Below, in pieces: positions 1 through 5,176 of a DNA stretch of 26,483 nucleotides. Positions within the stretch are counted from its first letter, which is position 1, and every line of letters starts with the position of its first letter. The translations under genes and the position numbers were made by a program. The DNA comes from a virus: positions 1-26,483 of the IMG/VR virus record IMGVR_UViG_3300027771_000083. One strand, 5' to 3'. Under the pieces are notes generated by a model that was not told the origin of the DNA, did no database searches, and worked only from the letters and a program-made list of their open reading frames with translations.

Positions 1-1
1 A

Positions 2-1612
2 CACCACTACACCTTTGAGCAGATCCCGCTGATGTATAGGGCAATCAACCGCCTTGGCGCTACAGCGTGGGAAATCAACAGTGACTTGCTGGCATACGCT
101 AACATTATCGACGAAACTAACTCACCATTAGGCGCACTGGCGACCCCTGAGAGCCTTAGCGCCGCTTATCGTGCCCTCGGTAACGAAAAGGCATCAAAGT
201 CCCGTAGGAAGGCAGCAGCGAAGACTATCGGACTACATGAGAAGCGCAGCGTCTTTAACACTATCCACGATTTAGCCATTGAGTACCTCGGCCACGAATT
301 GCATTTCACACACAACTTTTGTGGAAGGGGTCGCCAATACGCCCTAGCGCCCCACCTAAGCCCGCAGGGTGCCGATATTGCCAAGGCGTTGCTAGTGCTC
401 AAAGATAAGGTGCCACTAGTCGAAACTGATTTTTGGATACACTTGGCAAACTGCGCTGGCGAAGACAAGCTAACTTTTGATGATCGGGTTAAATGGGTCG
501 ATGATAACATTGAGACCTTGAGAGCCATTGGGGTTGATCCTGTAGGCAACTATGATCTTATTGAGTGCCTCGGGGTTCACCGGGAAAAGAAGACGTATTA
601 TCAGTTTATTGCTTGCTGCCAGGATCTGGCAAAGTATCTAGCATATGACGGCGTTTTTCTGACGGGGATCATGTTGGGCCTCGATAGCACTTCCTCGGGT
701 AACCAAATCCTGGCAATGATCGCCAAGGATGACGAGGTTGCAGAGTACGTCAATATATCAGCTACTCCAGACGGTAAACCCGGCGACCTCTATAGGTACG
801 TTGGTAAGTTTGTGCAGCAAGGTTTAAAAGGTCTTACACTCGACAGCATCCCTTTGAAGCTTCAGCAATACGCCAACCTTGACGCTATCGCCGATTTGGC
901 TAATCTCCCCGAAGGCCACAAAGGGTTTCGCAAGATCACAAAGCGCATTTGCATGGTGTTACCGTACAGCGGTACACGATACGGGTCAGGCGAGATTACT
1001 AAAACCGACCAAATGGATCACGGCATACCCGAGATGGAGGCGTTAAACTTTGCGGATTGTTCTGTGGTGGGTGGCTTGATCTATGATAAATGCGTAGAGT
1101 CTGCAAAGAAGTCTATGGGGATACTGGCGTATCTTAGGGACGGTGTGGACTTTGCGGAAGAGGGGCCAATGCTTTCTTGGGTGATCCCCCAGACTAACTT
1201 CAGAGCCTTTCAGGTCAAAGAAAAGACATACGAGGAGACAATTACAGGCGTTATAGGCGGGGAGTCACTAGGGCTAAAGGTACACATTCCAACAGGCGAG
1301 CCAAACAAAGCAGGCCACAAAAACAGTATTGCACCGGGCATTGTGCATAGTTTAGATGCGGCCATGCTTACTATGATAGTCAATGGGATACCCGAGGAGC
1401 TACCAGTTGCAGCCATACACGATCAATTCTGTGTGCCTATGGGTCACATGGCAGAACTAGTCAACTCAGCGAGGGACGCGTATGCCGCAATTGCTTGCAG
1501 AGATAACTTCGAAACCCTTTGTGAATCGGCGTTTAACGTGAAGCGCCCATTACCACCCTCAGGCCGTTGGGATGTGTCGGAGCTGGCAAGCACTGATTAC
1601 TTTATCTGCTAA
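2..1612 (+). CDS. T7-type single-subunit RNA polymerase, 5' end outside window
   Basis: DNA-directed RNA polymerase of the T7/SP6 single-subunit family, which transcribes phage genes from short phage-specific promoters. The frame is open from base 2, and the residues before the first internal ATG (base 32) still align with T7 polymerase, so that ATG is not the start; about 536 C-terminal residues are present. Landmarks in family order: GRGRQYA (T7 FRGRVYA) near 316-340; motif A GLDSTSSGNQ with the catalytic Asp codon at 683; motif B ITKRICMVLPYSG with Lys at 941 and Tyr at 965; GIVHSLDAAML near 1340; motif C HDQF with the second catalytic Asp at 1421; and a C-terminal end in the style of T7 (DYFIC versus DFAFA). 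All catalytic residues are intact. A UUCG terminator and two SP6-like promoters follow directly. The family assignment is firm; promoter specificity is inferred. Confidence 0.97.
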   Translation, partial: HHYTFEQIPLMYRAINRLGATAWEINSDLLAYANIIDETNSPLGALATPESLSAAYRALGNEKASKSRRKAAAKTIGLHEKRSVFNTIHDLAIEYLGHELHFTHNFCGRGRQYALAPHLSPQGADIAKALLVLKDKVPLVETDFWIHLANCAGEDKLTFDDRVKWVDDNIETLRAIGVDPVGNYDLIECLGVHREKKTYYQFIACCQDLAKYLAYDGVFLTGIMLGLDSTSSGNQILAMIAKDDEVAEYVNISATPDGKPGDLYRYVGKFVQQGLKGLTLDSIPLKLQQYANLDAIADLANLPEGHKGFRKITKRICMVLPYSGTRYGSGEITKTDQMDHGIPEMEALNFADCSVVGGLIYDKCVESAKKSMGILAYLRDGVDFAEEGPMLSWVIPQTNFRAFQVKEKTYEETITGVIGGESLGLKVHIPTGEPNKAGHKNSIAPGIVHSLDAAMLTMIVNGIPEELPVAAIHDQFCVPMGHMAELVNSARDAYAAIACRDNFETLCESAFNVKRPLPPSGRWDVSELASTDYFIC

Positions 1613-1633
1613 CCCTACAACTACCAATATTAT

Positions 1634-1653
1634 GGCCCTTCGGGGTCTTTTTT
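1634..1653 (+). terminator. Rho-independent terminator after RNA polymerase
   Basis: Five-pair stem GGCCC/GGGTC (one G-T wobble) capped by a TTCG tetraloop closed by C-G, followed directly by six T. It lies 21 bases after the polymerase stop codon and just before the first phage-type promoter, so it separates polymerase transcription from the RNA locus. Confidence 0.88.
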
Positions 1654-1669
1654 CGTTATATTTAGCTCA

Positions 1670-1698
1670 AAAAGTTAAAACTACCCATTATAGAAGAG
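1670..1698 (+). promoter_or_regulatory. SP6-like phage promoter P1
   Basis: AAAACTACCCATTATAGAAG resembles the SP6 promoter (ATTTAGGTGACACTATAGAAG), matching best over the CAnTATAGAAG part around the start site. By analogy, transcription would start at G1693. The 25 bases 1670-1694 recur exactly at 1810-1834. Both copies lie just downstream of the phage polymerase gene in non-coding DNA. Recognition by that polymerase is inferred, not shown. Confidence 0.78.
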
Positions 1699-1761
1699 AC
1701 ATAATCACTGGTCGCCGTAGAATACGGTTTCTAAAGTAAATCCAAATTATGACCTTTCTAC

Positions 1762-1793
1762 CACCCCAGAGTTACGGCTCTGTGGGTGTTCTT
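1762..1793 (+). terminator. Hairpin, possible terminator between the two phage promoters
   Basis: Ten-pair stem CACCCCAGAG / CTCTG-T-GGGTG with one bulged T and a six-base loop (1772-1777). The downstream stretch has only short T runs (TTCTTC, then GATTTT), so it may be a weak terminator or a folded part of the short RNA that would start at P1. Positions 1700-1761 also hold a small CCGTA/TACGG hairpin. I see no reading frame here. Confidence 0.5.
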
Positions 1794-1809
1794 CGGGATT
1801 TTAAGGCTT

Positions 1810-1840
1810 AAAAGTTAAAACTACCCATTATAGAGAAGAA
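1810..1840 (+). promoter_or_regulatory. SP6-like phage promoter P2
   Basis: Second exact copy of the 25-base element found at 1670-1694, with the predicted start at G1833 in TATAGAGAAGAA. The initially transcribed bases differ from P1 after TATAGA. Transcription from here enters the hammerhead ribozyme 47 bases later. An exact duplicate in non-coding DNA beside a single-subunit polymerase gene is the main support. Confidence 0.8.
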
Positions 1841-1879
1841 TAGTCCCGACAAGGGTAAGCCCTACTTTGTAGGCAGCGC

Positions 1880-1967
1880 AAATCACTGATGAGAATCGGC
1901 GCTATATAAGTAAGATTCGAAACCCCCTACCTCTCACTTTAAGTGGTAGTAGCTGGGGGTATGGTTT
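1880..1967 (+). ncRNA. Type I hammerhead self-cleaving ribozyme
   Basis: All core elements of a hammerhead occur in order. CTGATGA (1886-1892) is followed by stem II GAATC/GATTC (1893-1897 with 1914-1918, a G-C pair next to the core), then GAAA (1919-1922). Stem III is A1922-T1960 plus five C-G pairs (1923-1927 with 1955-1959) and an inner CACT/AGTG hairpin. The cleavage triplet is GTA, with the cut predicted after A1961. Stem I (1880-1885 with 1962-1967) has six pairs including one G-T wobble. Because stem I is the open helix, this is type I. Every invariant core position of the family is met. Activity is predicted from sequence, not shown. It lies 3' of promoter P2, and cutting would free the downstream structured RNA with a new 5' end at T1962. 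Confidence 0.87.
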
Positions 1968-1970
1968 TTA

Positions 1971-2132
1971 GTGGTTTGCACTAAGAGACAGACGAATAAC
2001 CGGAGTAATCATATAATACCGGTTAGCCATAAGATGTGGCCTTATATGTATCCTAGGTACACGGGAGAAACAACAGTATACACGGGTGCCCTATGGGGTA
2101 TCTAGGGAAGGTCTGTCTCTTAGGGAAACCAC
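1971..2132 (+). ncRNA. Candidate structured RNA closed by a 7+13 bp stem
   Basis: CTAAGAGACAGAC (1981-1993) is perfectly complementary to 2111-2123. Outside it, GTGGTTT (1971-1977) pairs with AAACCAC (2126-2132), leaving a small internal loop (GCA opposite GG). Inside lie a seven-pair hairpin TAACCGG/CCGGTTA (1997-2003 with 2019-2025), a GCCA/TGGC hairpin (2026-2040) that competes with ATAAG/CTTAT, an 8-base direct repeat TACACGGG (2058-2065, 2079-2086) and a TGCCC/GGGTA hairpin near 2087-2100. No open frame or Shine-Dalgarno site explains it. The closing stem begins ten bases after the predicted hammerhead cut. I do not recognise the class; a multi-branched phage non-coding RNA is the best reading. 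Confidence 0.6.
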
Positions 2133-2141
2133 CTAAGATTA

Positions 2142-2224
2142 CATAAGTATACTAAGGTACAACCTACAACGACTAACAAAGAAATAGAAGTAGTAGTTGA
2201 TAGAGTATCTTAGGTATACTTAGG
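2142..2224 (+). repeat. Long imperfect inverted repeat
   Basis: Bases 2142-2160 (CATAAGTATACTAAGGTAC) pair with 2205-2224 over about 17 pairs, with one bulge and two mismatches; the central TAAGTATAC/GTATACTTA block is perfect. The loop is about 44 bases. CTTAGGTA occurs twice in the right arm, and ACCTAAG (2131-2137) can also pair with it. It could be another domain of the RNA starting at P2, or a protein-binding site. There is no coding frame. Confidence 0.5.
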
Positions 2225-2230
2225 TACAAG

Positions 2231-2257
2231 TTAAGGGCAGTGTCCCTAATAGATTTT
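2231..2257 (+). terminator. Small hairpin, weak terminator candidate
   Basis: TTAAGGG / CCCTAA stem around a CAGTGT loop (2231-2249, one bulged A), followed by TAGATTTT. It is the last folded element before the sigma70-type promoter. The short T run makes termination uncertain. Confidence 0.35.
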
Positions 2258-2299
2258 GAAGATTATCTACCCTTAAATAAAAGATAATTGAAATAAGTG

Positions 2300-2327
2300 T
2301 TGACAGGGTTACCGGGTGTGATAAGAT
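2300..2327 (+). promoter_or_regulatory. Sigma70-type promoter
   Basis: Perfect -35 box TTGACA (2300-2305), 16-base spacer, and TAAGAT as the -10 box (2322-2327), preceded by TGTGA as in an extended -10. It lies 35 bases upstream of the small gene starting at 2362, so host polymerase could transcribe the following genes without the phage enzyme. Confidence 0.6.
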
Positions 2328-2361
2328 AACCCCACATTCAACGAAACAAGAGATAAAGATT

Positions 2362-2559
2362 ATGAACAACTTACTTTTAAATATCGTTACTGAGCAAGCC
2401 GAGCGCATGATGAGCCGCAAAGGTGTTGTTGATTATAAAGCCATTGAAGCCTTAGTAGCTTTCCACGGAACTATGCGAAGTGCTAACGCAGAAGAGAAAG
2501 CCGCGGTGTTATGGGAGATTGGCAGCAGCTACCCTTGTAAAGTAGGTGAGCCTGTATAG
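2362..2559 (+). CDS. Small hypothetical protein, 65 residues
   Basis: I do not recognise this protein. It is small, mostly helical in appearance and soluble, with no signal peptide or membrane segment; the N-terminal half carries EQAERMMSRKG and the middle AIEALVAFHGTMRSA. It starts at ATG with only a weak purine-rich stretch upstream (AAGAGATAAAG). It is the first gene after the RNA locus, and a good sigma70-type promoter lies directly upstream, which is the main reason to believe it is real. It is probably an accessory phage protein; no function can be assigned. Confidence 0.6.
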   Translation: MNNLLLNIVTEQAERMMSRKGVVDYKAIEALVAFHGTMRSANAEEKAAVLWEIGSSYPCKVGEPV

Positions 2560-2621
2560 CAGTGACCCCAGGAGGCCTCTAGGGGCTTCCTAAGCTGTTT
2601 TGTATAGAAGGCCTAATCATG

Positions 2622-2676
2622 TATCACTTATGATATAGAGTAGCTGATATAGGCGTGTATGCGCTTATAAGTGATA
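2622..2676 (+). promoter_or_regulatory. 10-bp perfect inverted repeat just before a ribosome binding site
   Basis: TATCACTTAT (2622-2631) and ATAAGTGATA (2667-2676) are perfectly complementary, with a 35-base loop. The 3' arm ends five bases before AAAAGGAG (2681-2688), the ribosome binding site of the gene at 2697. It may be an mRNA hairpin affecting translation or stability, or a DNA operator. The rest of the 2560-2693 gap shows nothing clear. Confidence 0.5.
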
Positions 2677-2696
2677 TTTGAAAAGGAGATTAAGTG

Positions 2697-3077
2697 ATGA
2701 GTGAAATACTGCGAAACATGATGCGCACACCTGATGGCACAATGCTGCATTCAGTCCATCGACACGACTTCAGAGAACATCAAGACGCTAACGGTAAAGT
2801 TTACATGTTGGATGGTGGTCTTGATTATGTTAGACATTCTGCCCACGGTGACGAAGATATGTTTACTCTTATGTCAGACGATAGCCATGAAGTTATTAGG
2901 GAAGTAGTAACGTGGGGAACATACGGCAGAGAAGGGGACCAGCTTATTACGCACGTTAAAATTGTTGATATGGACACAGAGCATTTACAAGCCTGTATAG
3001 ATGGGATGAGGCGCTACCCACGACCAGCCATGTACAAAGTAATGCAAGATGAACTGGATTATCGAAGAGAGGGCTAA
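2697..3077 (+). CDS. Conserved phage protein of unknown function, 126 residues
   Basis: The start is ATG 2697, eight bases after AAAAGGAG; a GTG directly before it is less likely. The protein resembles a group of short phage proteins that begin with a pattern like MSEILRxxMxTPDGT, followed by a HDF-x(n)-DANGKxYMxDGGxDYVR block (about residues 22-48), then a conserved VTWGTYGxxGDQ stretch (about 79-90). My recognition rests on that pattern only, and no biochemical role is known to me. It lacks a signal peptide and membrane segments and is rich in His, Asp and Met. It overlaps the longest possible upstream extension of the HNH gene, suggesting co-transcription with it. Confidence 0.85.
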   Translation: MSEILRNMMRTPDGTMLHSVHRHDFREHQDANGKVYMLDGGLDYVRHSAHGDEDMFTLMSDDSHEVIREVVTWGTYGREGDQLITHVKIVDMDTEHLQACIDGMRRYPRPAMYKVMQDELDYRREG

Positions 3078-3096
3078 ATTAATAGGGGTGTTTCGT

Positions 3097-3504
3097 ATGA
3101 TTTACAAATGCTCCAGATGTACAGAACCAGCAACAGTAGGCACCTTATGTGCCAAGCATACAGCCACCATGGCACTAGATGGGAAGCCACGCTACAGGGG
3201 CGCCCATAACCGCAACTTCTACGGTTCTGCTAGGTGGCGAGGTCTTAGGGAGCTGGTGCTATCACAACAGCCCTTATGTGCCTGTTGTAACCATTACGGC
3301 ACCACTAGGCCAGCAGCAGAGGTTGACCACATCTACCCTATCAGCCACAGCCCACAGCTATTAGCTACCCTTTCTAACATGCAAGGCTTATGCAAGGGGT
3401 GCCACAGTAGAAAGACCCAGCACGAGAAGCGGGGCGTGGTGTATGACTACCTGAAGCTAATCATCATTGACCTCAATACTGGGGCTGTAACAACACTTAA
3501 ATAA
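3097..3504 (+). CDS. HNH endonuclease
   Basis: HNH-family nuclease of 135 residues. An N-terminal zinc-ribbon-like CSRC-x(9)-CAKH (about residues 5-21) precedes the HNH core: CACC (about 77-80), EVDHIYPIS with the catalytic-type DH pair, then NMQGLCKGCHSRKT with the N, the second CxxC and the final His. Small HNH proteins next to terminase genes are common in HK97-type phages and in several cases are needed for DNA cleavage by terminase; that role is inferred here from its place 430 bases upstream of terS. I chose ATG 3097 (GGGGTG seven bases upstream) over the ATG at 3049, which would overlap the previous gene and has no ribosome binding site. Confidence 0.9.
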   Translation: MIYKCSRCTEPATVGTLCAKHTATMALDGKPRYRGAHNRNFYGSARWRGLRELVLSQQPLCACCNHYGTTRPAAEVDHIYPISHSPQLLATLSNMQGLCKGCHSRKTQHEKRGVVYDYLKLIIIDLNTGAVTTLK

Positions 3505-3518
3505 TCAGGAGGTGACCC

Positions 3519-3758
3519 ATTAAGTACATCCACGTTAATCAGCACATCATTCGGTCTAATAAGAAGCACAACGAGAATAAACCGGTGCTGACTGTGAAGG
3601 ATGGTAAGACTAACACCTACGGCCATGCGGTAGAGATACACGGGCCGAGCACTGTTATATACGGTGGCAATGATAAGCCGCTGCTATCGTGTGGGGCTAG
3701 GGTGGTGATCAAGACTGATGCAGAGGTTGTTATCATTAATGAAGACGCACCAATATAG
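3519..3758 (+). CDS. Short conserved phage protein with apparent ATT start
   Basis: A 79-residue frame starting at ATT with an excellent ribosome binding site, AGGAGGTGA, just upstream. The predicted product (M)KYIHVNQHIIRSNKKH..., with GKTNTYGHAVEIHGPS and PLLSCGARVVI, matches the pattern of a family of short phage proteins I know only as hypothetical; in those, KYIHV follows the initiator directly. An in-frame TGA lies two codons before the ATT, so no upstream start is possible. The first in-frame GTG, about 25 codons in, has no ribosome binding site and would lose the conserved N terminus. ATT is a rare start codon (known for infC in Escherichia coli); a single-base sequence error from ATG is the alternative. 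Confidence 0.75.
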   Translation: MKYIHVNQHIIRSNKKHNENKPVLTVKDGKTNTYGHAVEIHGPSTVIYGGNDKPLLSCGARVVIKTDAEVVIINEDAPI

Positions 3759-3767
3759 TGCGCTCCC

Positions 3768-3796
3768 TTGAGTAATAGGAAAAATTATTTTATTTT
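3768..3796 (+). promoter_or_regulatory. Possible sigma70-type promoter upstream of terS
   Basis: TTGAGT (3768-3773), a 17-base AT-rich spacer, and TATTTT (3791-3796). It lies in the 178-base gap before terS, where no gene is visible. The -10 box is poor, so this is tentative. A five-pair GGGGG/CCCCC pairing (about 3843-3885) lies downstream. Confidence 0.3.
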
Positions 3797-3936
3797 GACG
3801 AAAAATCCCATAAAATCTTTTCCCGAATTGCTCCGAGGCATAGGGGGTAATAACCTTTTCGCAAATGAATTTTTGAGGCCCCCCGCTTAGAACCAAATCG
3901 AATAAAAAACAATCATAACTAGAACAAGGAGATATC

Positions 3937-4386
3937 ATGGCAGGCGTAGCTGGAAAGTCCGGGGGAGGTAACCGGTTAATGAGCGTTATTAAACCACCAC
4001 CGACCAAAGTGAAAGGGAAGCTTGTTTCCCCGGACTGGTACATACTCGGGGAAACCAAGACCCTCGAAGAGATTCATAGTCACATTGCCAAAAAGCTTAA
4101 AAACGCAGGGGTCACCGAATCCATTGACTCAACCCTTGTCGCCTCTCTGGCCCAGCAGTACCAATTTCTACAGGATTGCTCCCTTGCTTATGCCACCGAT
4201 GGCCCTAGTGCCCTGATCGGTAGAGCGCTGGCTTCCCGGTTGATTGGTGAAGCTCACGCCGAGATTTATAAAATCTTAAAAGAATTCCAAGTAACACCCA
4301 GCACAAGAAACAAGGCCGAAGATTTGGCCGCCCCCGAGTCAACCGGTGATACCGCACTCGACAACTTATTTAACTTTACTCACTAA
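3937..4386 (+). CDS. terS: Terminase small subunit, P27-like
   Basis: Probable small terminase subunit (149 residues), which recognises phage DNA and hands it to the large subunit for packaging. The N terminus MAGVAGKSGGGNR matches the AGxxGKSGG start typical of P27-family small terminases, with a helical central part (about 45-125) as in that family. The C-terminal DTALDNLFNF segment may be the tail that contacts the large subunit (inferred). The start is firm: AAGGAG lies eight bases upstream. It sits ahead of terL, separated by three small genes, which is longer than usual for this pair. Confidence 0.85.
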   Translation: MAGVAGKSGGGNRLMSVIKPPPTKVKGKLVSPDWYILGETKTLEEIHSHIAKKLKNAGVTESIDSTLVASLAQQYQFLQDCSLAYATDGPSALIGRALASRLIGEAHAEIYKILKEFQVTPSTRNKAEDLAAPESTGDTALDNLFNFTH

Positions 4387-4401
4387 CAACAGGCAGCCGA
4401 A

Positions 4402-4572
4402 ATGGAATTCCAAAAAGTCATAGCTATAGTAGCTTTTACCTCAGCATTAACCGCGGCATCCTATGCGGTATCACTGGCAACAGTGGCACCGGTGGAACGC
4501 GATATGATCCACGTAACAAAGCAACTCGACCGAATAGAAAGAAAGCTAGACTACCTGATTCCAAGACCATAA
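4402..4572 (+). CDS. Small single-pass membrane protein
   Basis: A 56-residue frame. The N-terminal half (about residues 5-29, VIAIVAFTSALTAASYAVSL) is one hydrophobic segment, followed by a charged amphipathic helix containing TKQLDRIERKLDYL. This N-in or N-out single-span layout occurs in small phage inner-membrane proteins such as holin-like or spanin-like proteins, but I see no lysis gene nearby, so no role is assigned. The ribosome binding site is weak (AGGCAG). Its support is the good fit into the gap between terS and the next gene and its protein-like composition. Confidence 0.6.
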   Translation: MEFQKVIAIVAFTSALTAASYAVSLATVAPVERDMIHVTKQLDRIERKLDYLIPRP

Positions 4573-4608
4573 ACCAAACAAATCAAAATCAAAAGAGGAA
4601 TACATAAT

Positions 4609-4866
4609 ATGTCAAAGTTAATCGAATTTTTAAAGATGCTGCTTCCGCCTAGCCTTTTCTACCCGCCCTCCCCTACGCCTTACGTGGTAACCGTTGATTC
4701 TTACACTGATGAAGAGCTTTCAATGGCTTCCGAAATGCTGGAGCCGGTGCTAACCGTTGAGCAAGTAGCCGAGGCGAATAAGCAGGCGAAGAAGAAAGCT
4801 GCCAACGCAAAGCGAGCAGCAACCCGCAAAGCCAACAAGCTGGCCAAACAAAAGGCGCAAGCGTAA
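4609..4866 (+). CDS. Small hypothetical protein with Lys/Ala-rich tail
   Basis: 85 residues, not recognised. A short N-terminal hydrophobic patch (FLKMLLPPSLFY) and proline-rich stretch lead to an acidic middle (DEELSMASEMLEP), and the last 30 residues are a basic Ala/Lys helix (KKKAANAKRAATRKANKLAK) that could bind nucleic acid or form a coiled coil. AGAGGA precedes the ATG. Its stop codon overlaps the start of the next gene (TAATG), so the two are translationally linked. A scaffolding or terminase-accessory role is possible but only a guess. Confidence 0.65.
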   Translation: MSKLIEFLKMLLPPSLFYPPSPTPYVVTVDSYTDEELSMASEMLEPVLTVEQVAEANKQAKKKAANAKRAATRKANKLAKQKAQA

Positions 4867-5174
4867 TGGCTGCTGGCGCTACTCACGGTGGCAAAGGCTC
4901 AGCGCCACGCCCCACAGACAAGGTAAAGTTTGAGAGTAACTGGGATGCTATTTTTAACAAGAAAGACAAAGAGGCACCCAAGGCCAAAGAGTTGCCAAAG
5001 GCCCGTTCGATTATTCACAAGCAATCCGCCGTTAACCTTGGCAGTGATGGGCTGGCATTGGTGCCTAGTGAATCCCAAATGAAGGGGAGCACCAAAGGCA
5101 CCCACCGGCGCCAAAGTGAGGACACGGAAAAATTCAATTCTAACTTTGACGCGATTTTTCGAAAAGGGGTTTGA
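4866..5174 (+). CDS. Small phage protein with duplicated F-x-SN-[WF]-DAIF motif
   Basis: 102 residues. The N terminus THGGKGSAPRPTD followed by KFESNWDAIFNKK (about residues 22-34) matches a pattern seen in many small phage proteins of unknown function (GGKG-x-xR, then F-x-x-N-[FW]-D-x-IF). Unusually, the motif recurs at the C terminus as KFNSNFDAIFRKG (about 89-101), so the protein looks like two copies linked by a basic spacer. It starts in a TAATG overlap with the preceding gene and ends three bases before the terL ATG. The position suggests a link with packaging, but this is inference. Confidence 0.75.
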   Translation: MAAGATHGGKGSAPRPTDKVKFESNWDAIFNKKDKEAPKAKELPKARSIIHKQSAVNLGSDGLALVPSESQMKGSTKGTHRRQSEDTEKFNSNFDAIFRKGV

Positions 5175-5176
5175 TC

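Noticed and set aside
166-549. Minus-strand frames inside the polymerase and other genes
   Set aside because: They lie wholly opposite clear + strand genes, without ribosome binding sites or recognisable products.
1700-1990. tRNA gene in the non-coding region
   Set aside because: No cloverleaf with a T-loop GTTCGA and matching acceptor stem; the GATTCGAAA segment belongs to the hammerhead core.
1971-2132. Insertion-sequence ends or attachment site for the 13-bp inverted repeat
   Set aside because: There is no transposase or integrase, no target duplication, and the extended pairing with internal hairpins fits a folded RNA better.
2595-2645. TATAGAAGG (2603-2611) and ATATAGAGTAG (2633-2643) as further phage promoters
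   Set aside because: They share only the TATAGA part with the 25-base element; the upstream recognition bases (ACTACCCA) are missing.
3049-3096. ATG 3049 as start of the HNH gene
   Set aside because: No ribosome binding site, overlaps the previous gene by 29 bases, and the extra residues are not HNH-like; ATG 3097 is preferred.
5171-5176. TTG at 5171 as start of the large terminase gene
   Set aside because: ATG 5177 is two codons later with a better-spaced AAGGGG.
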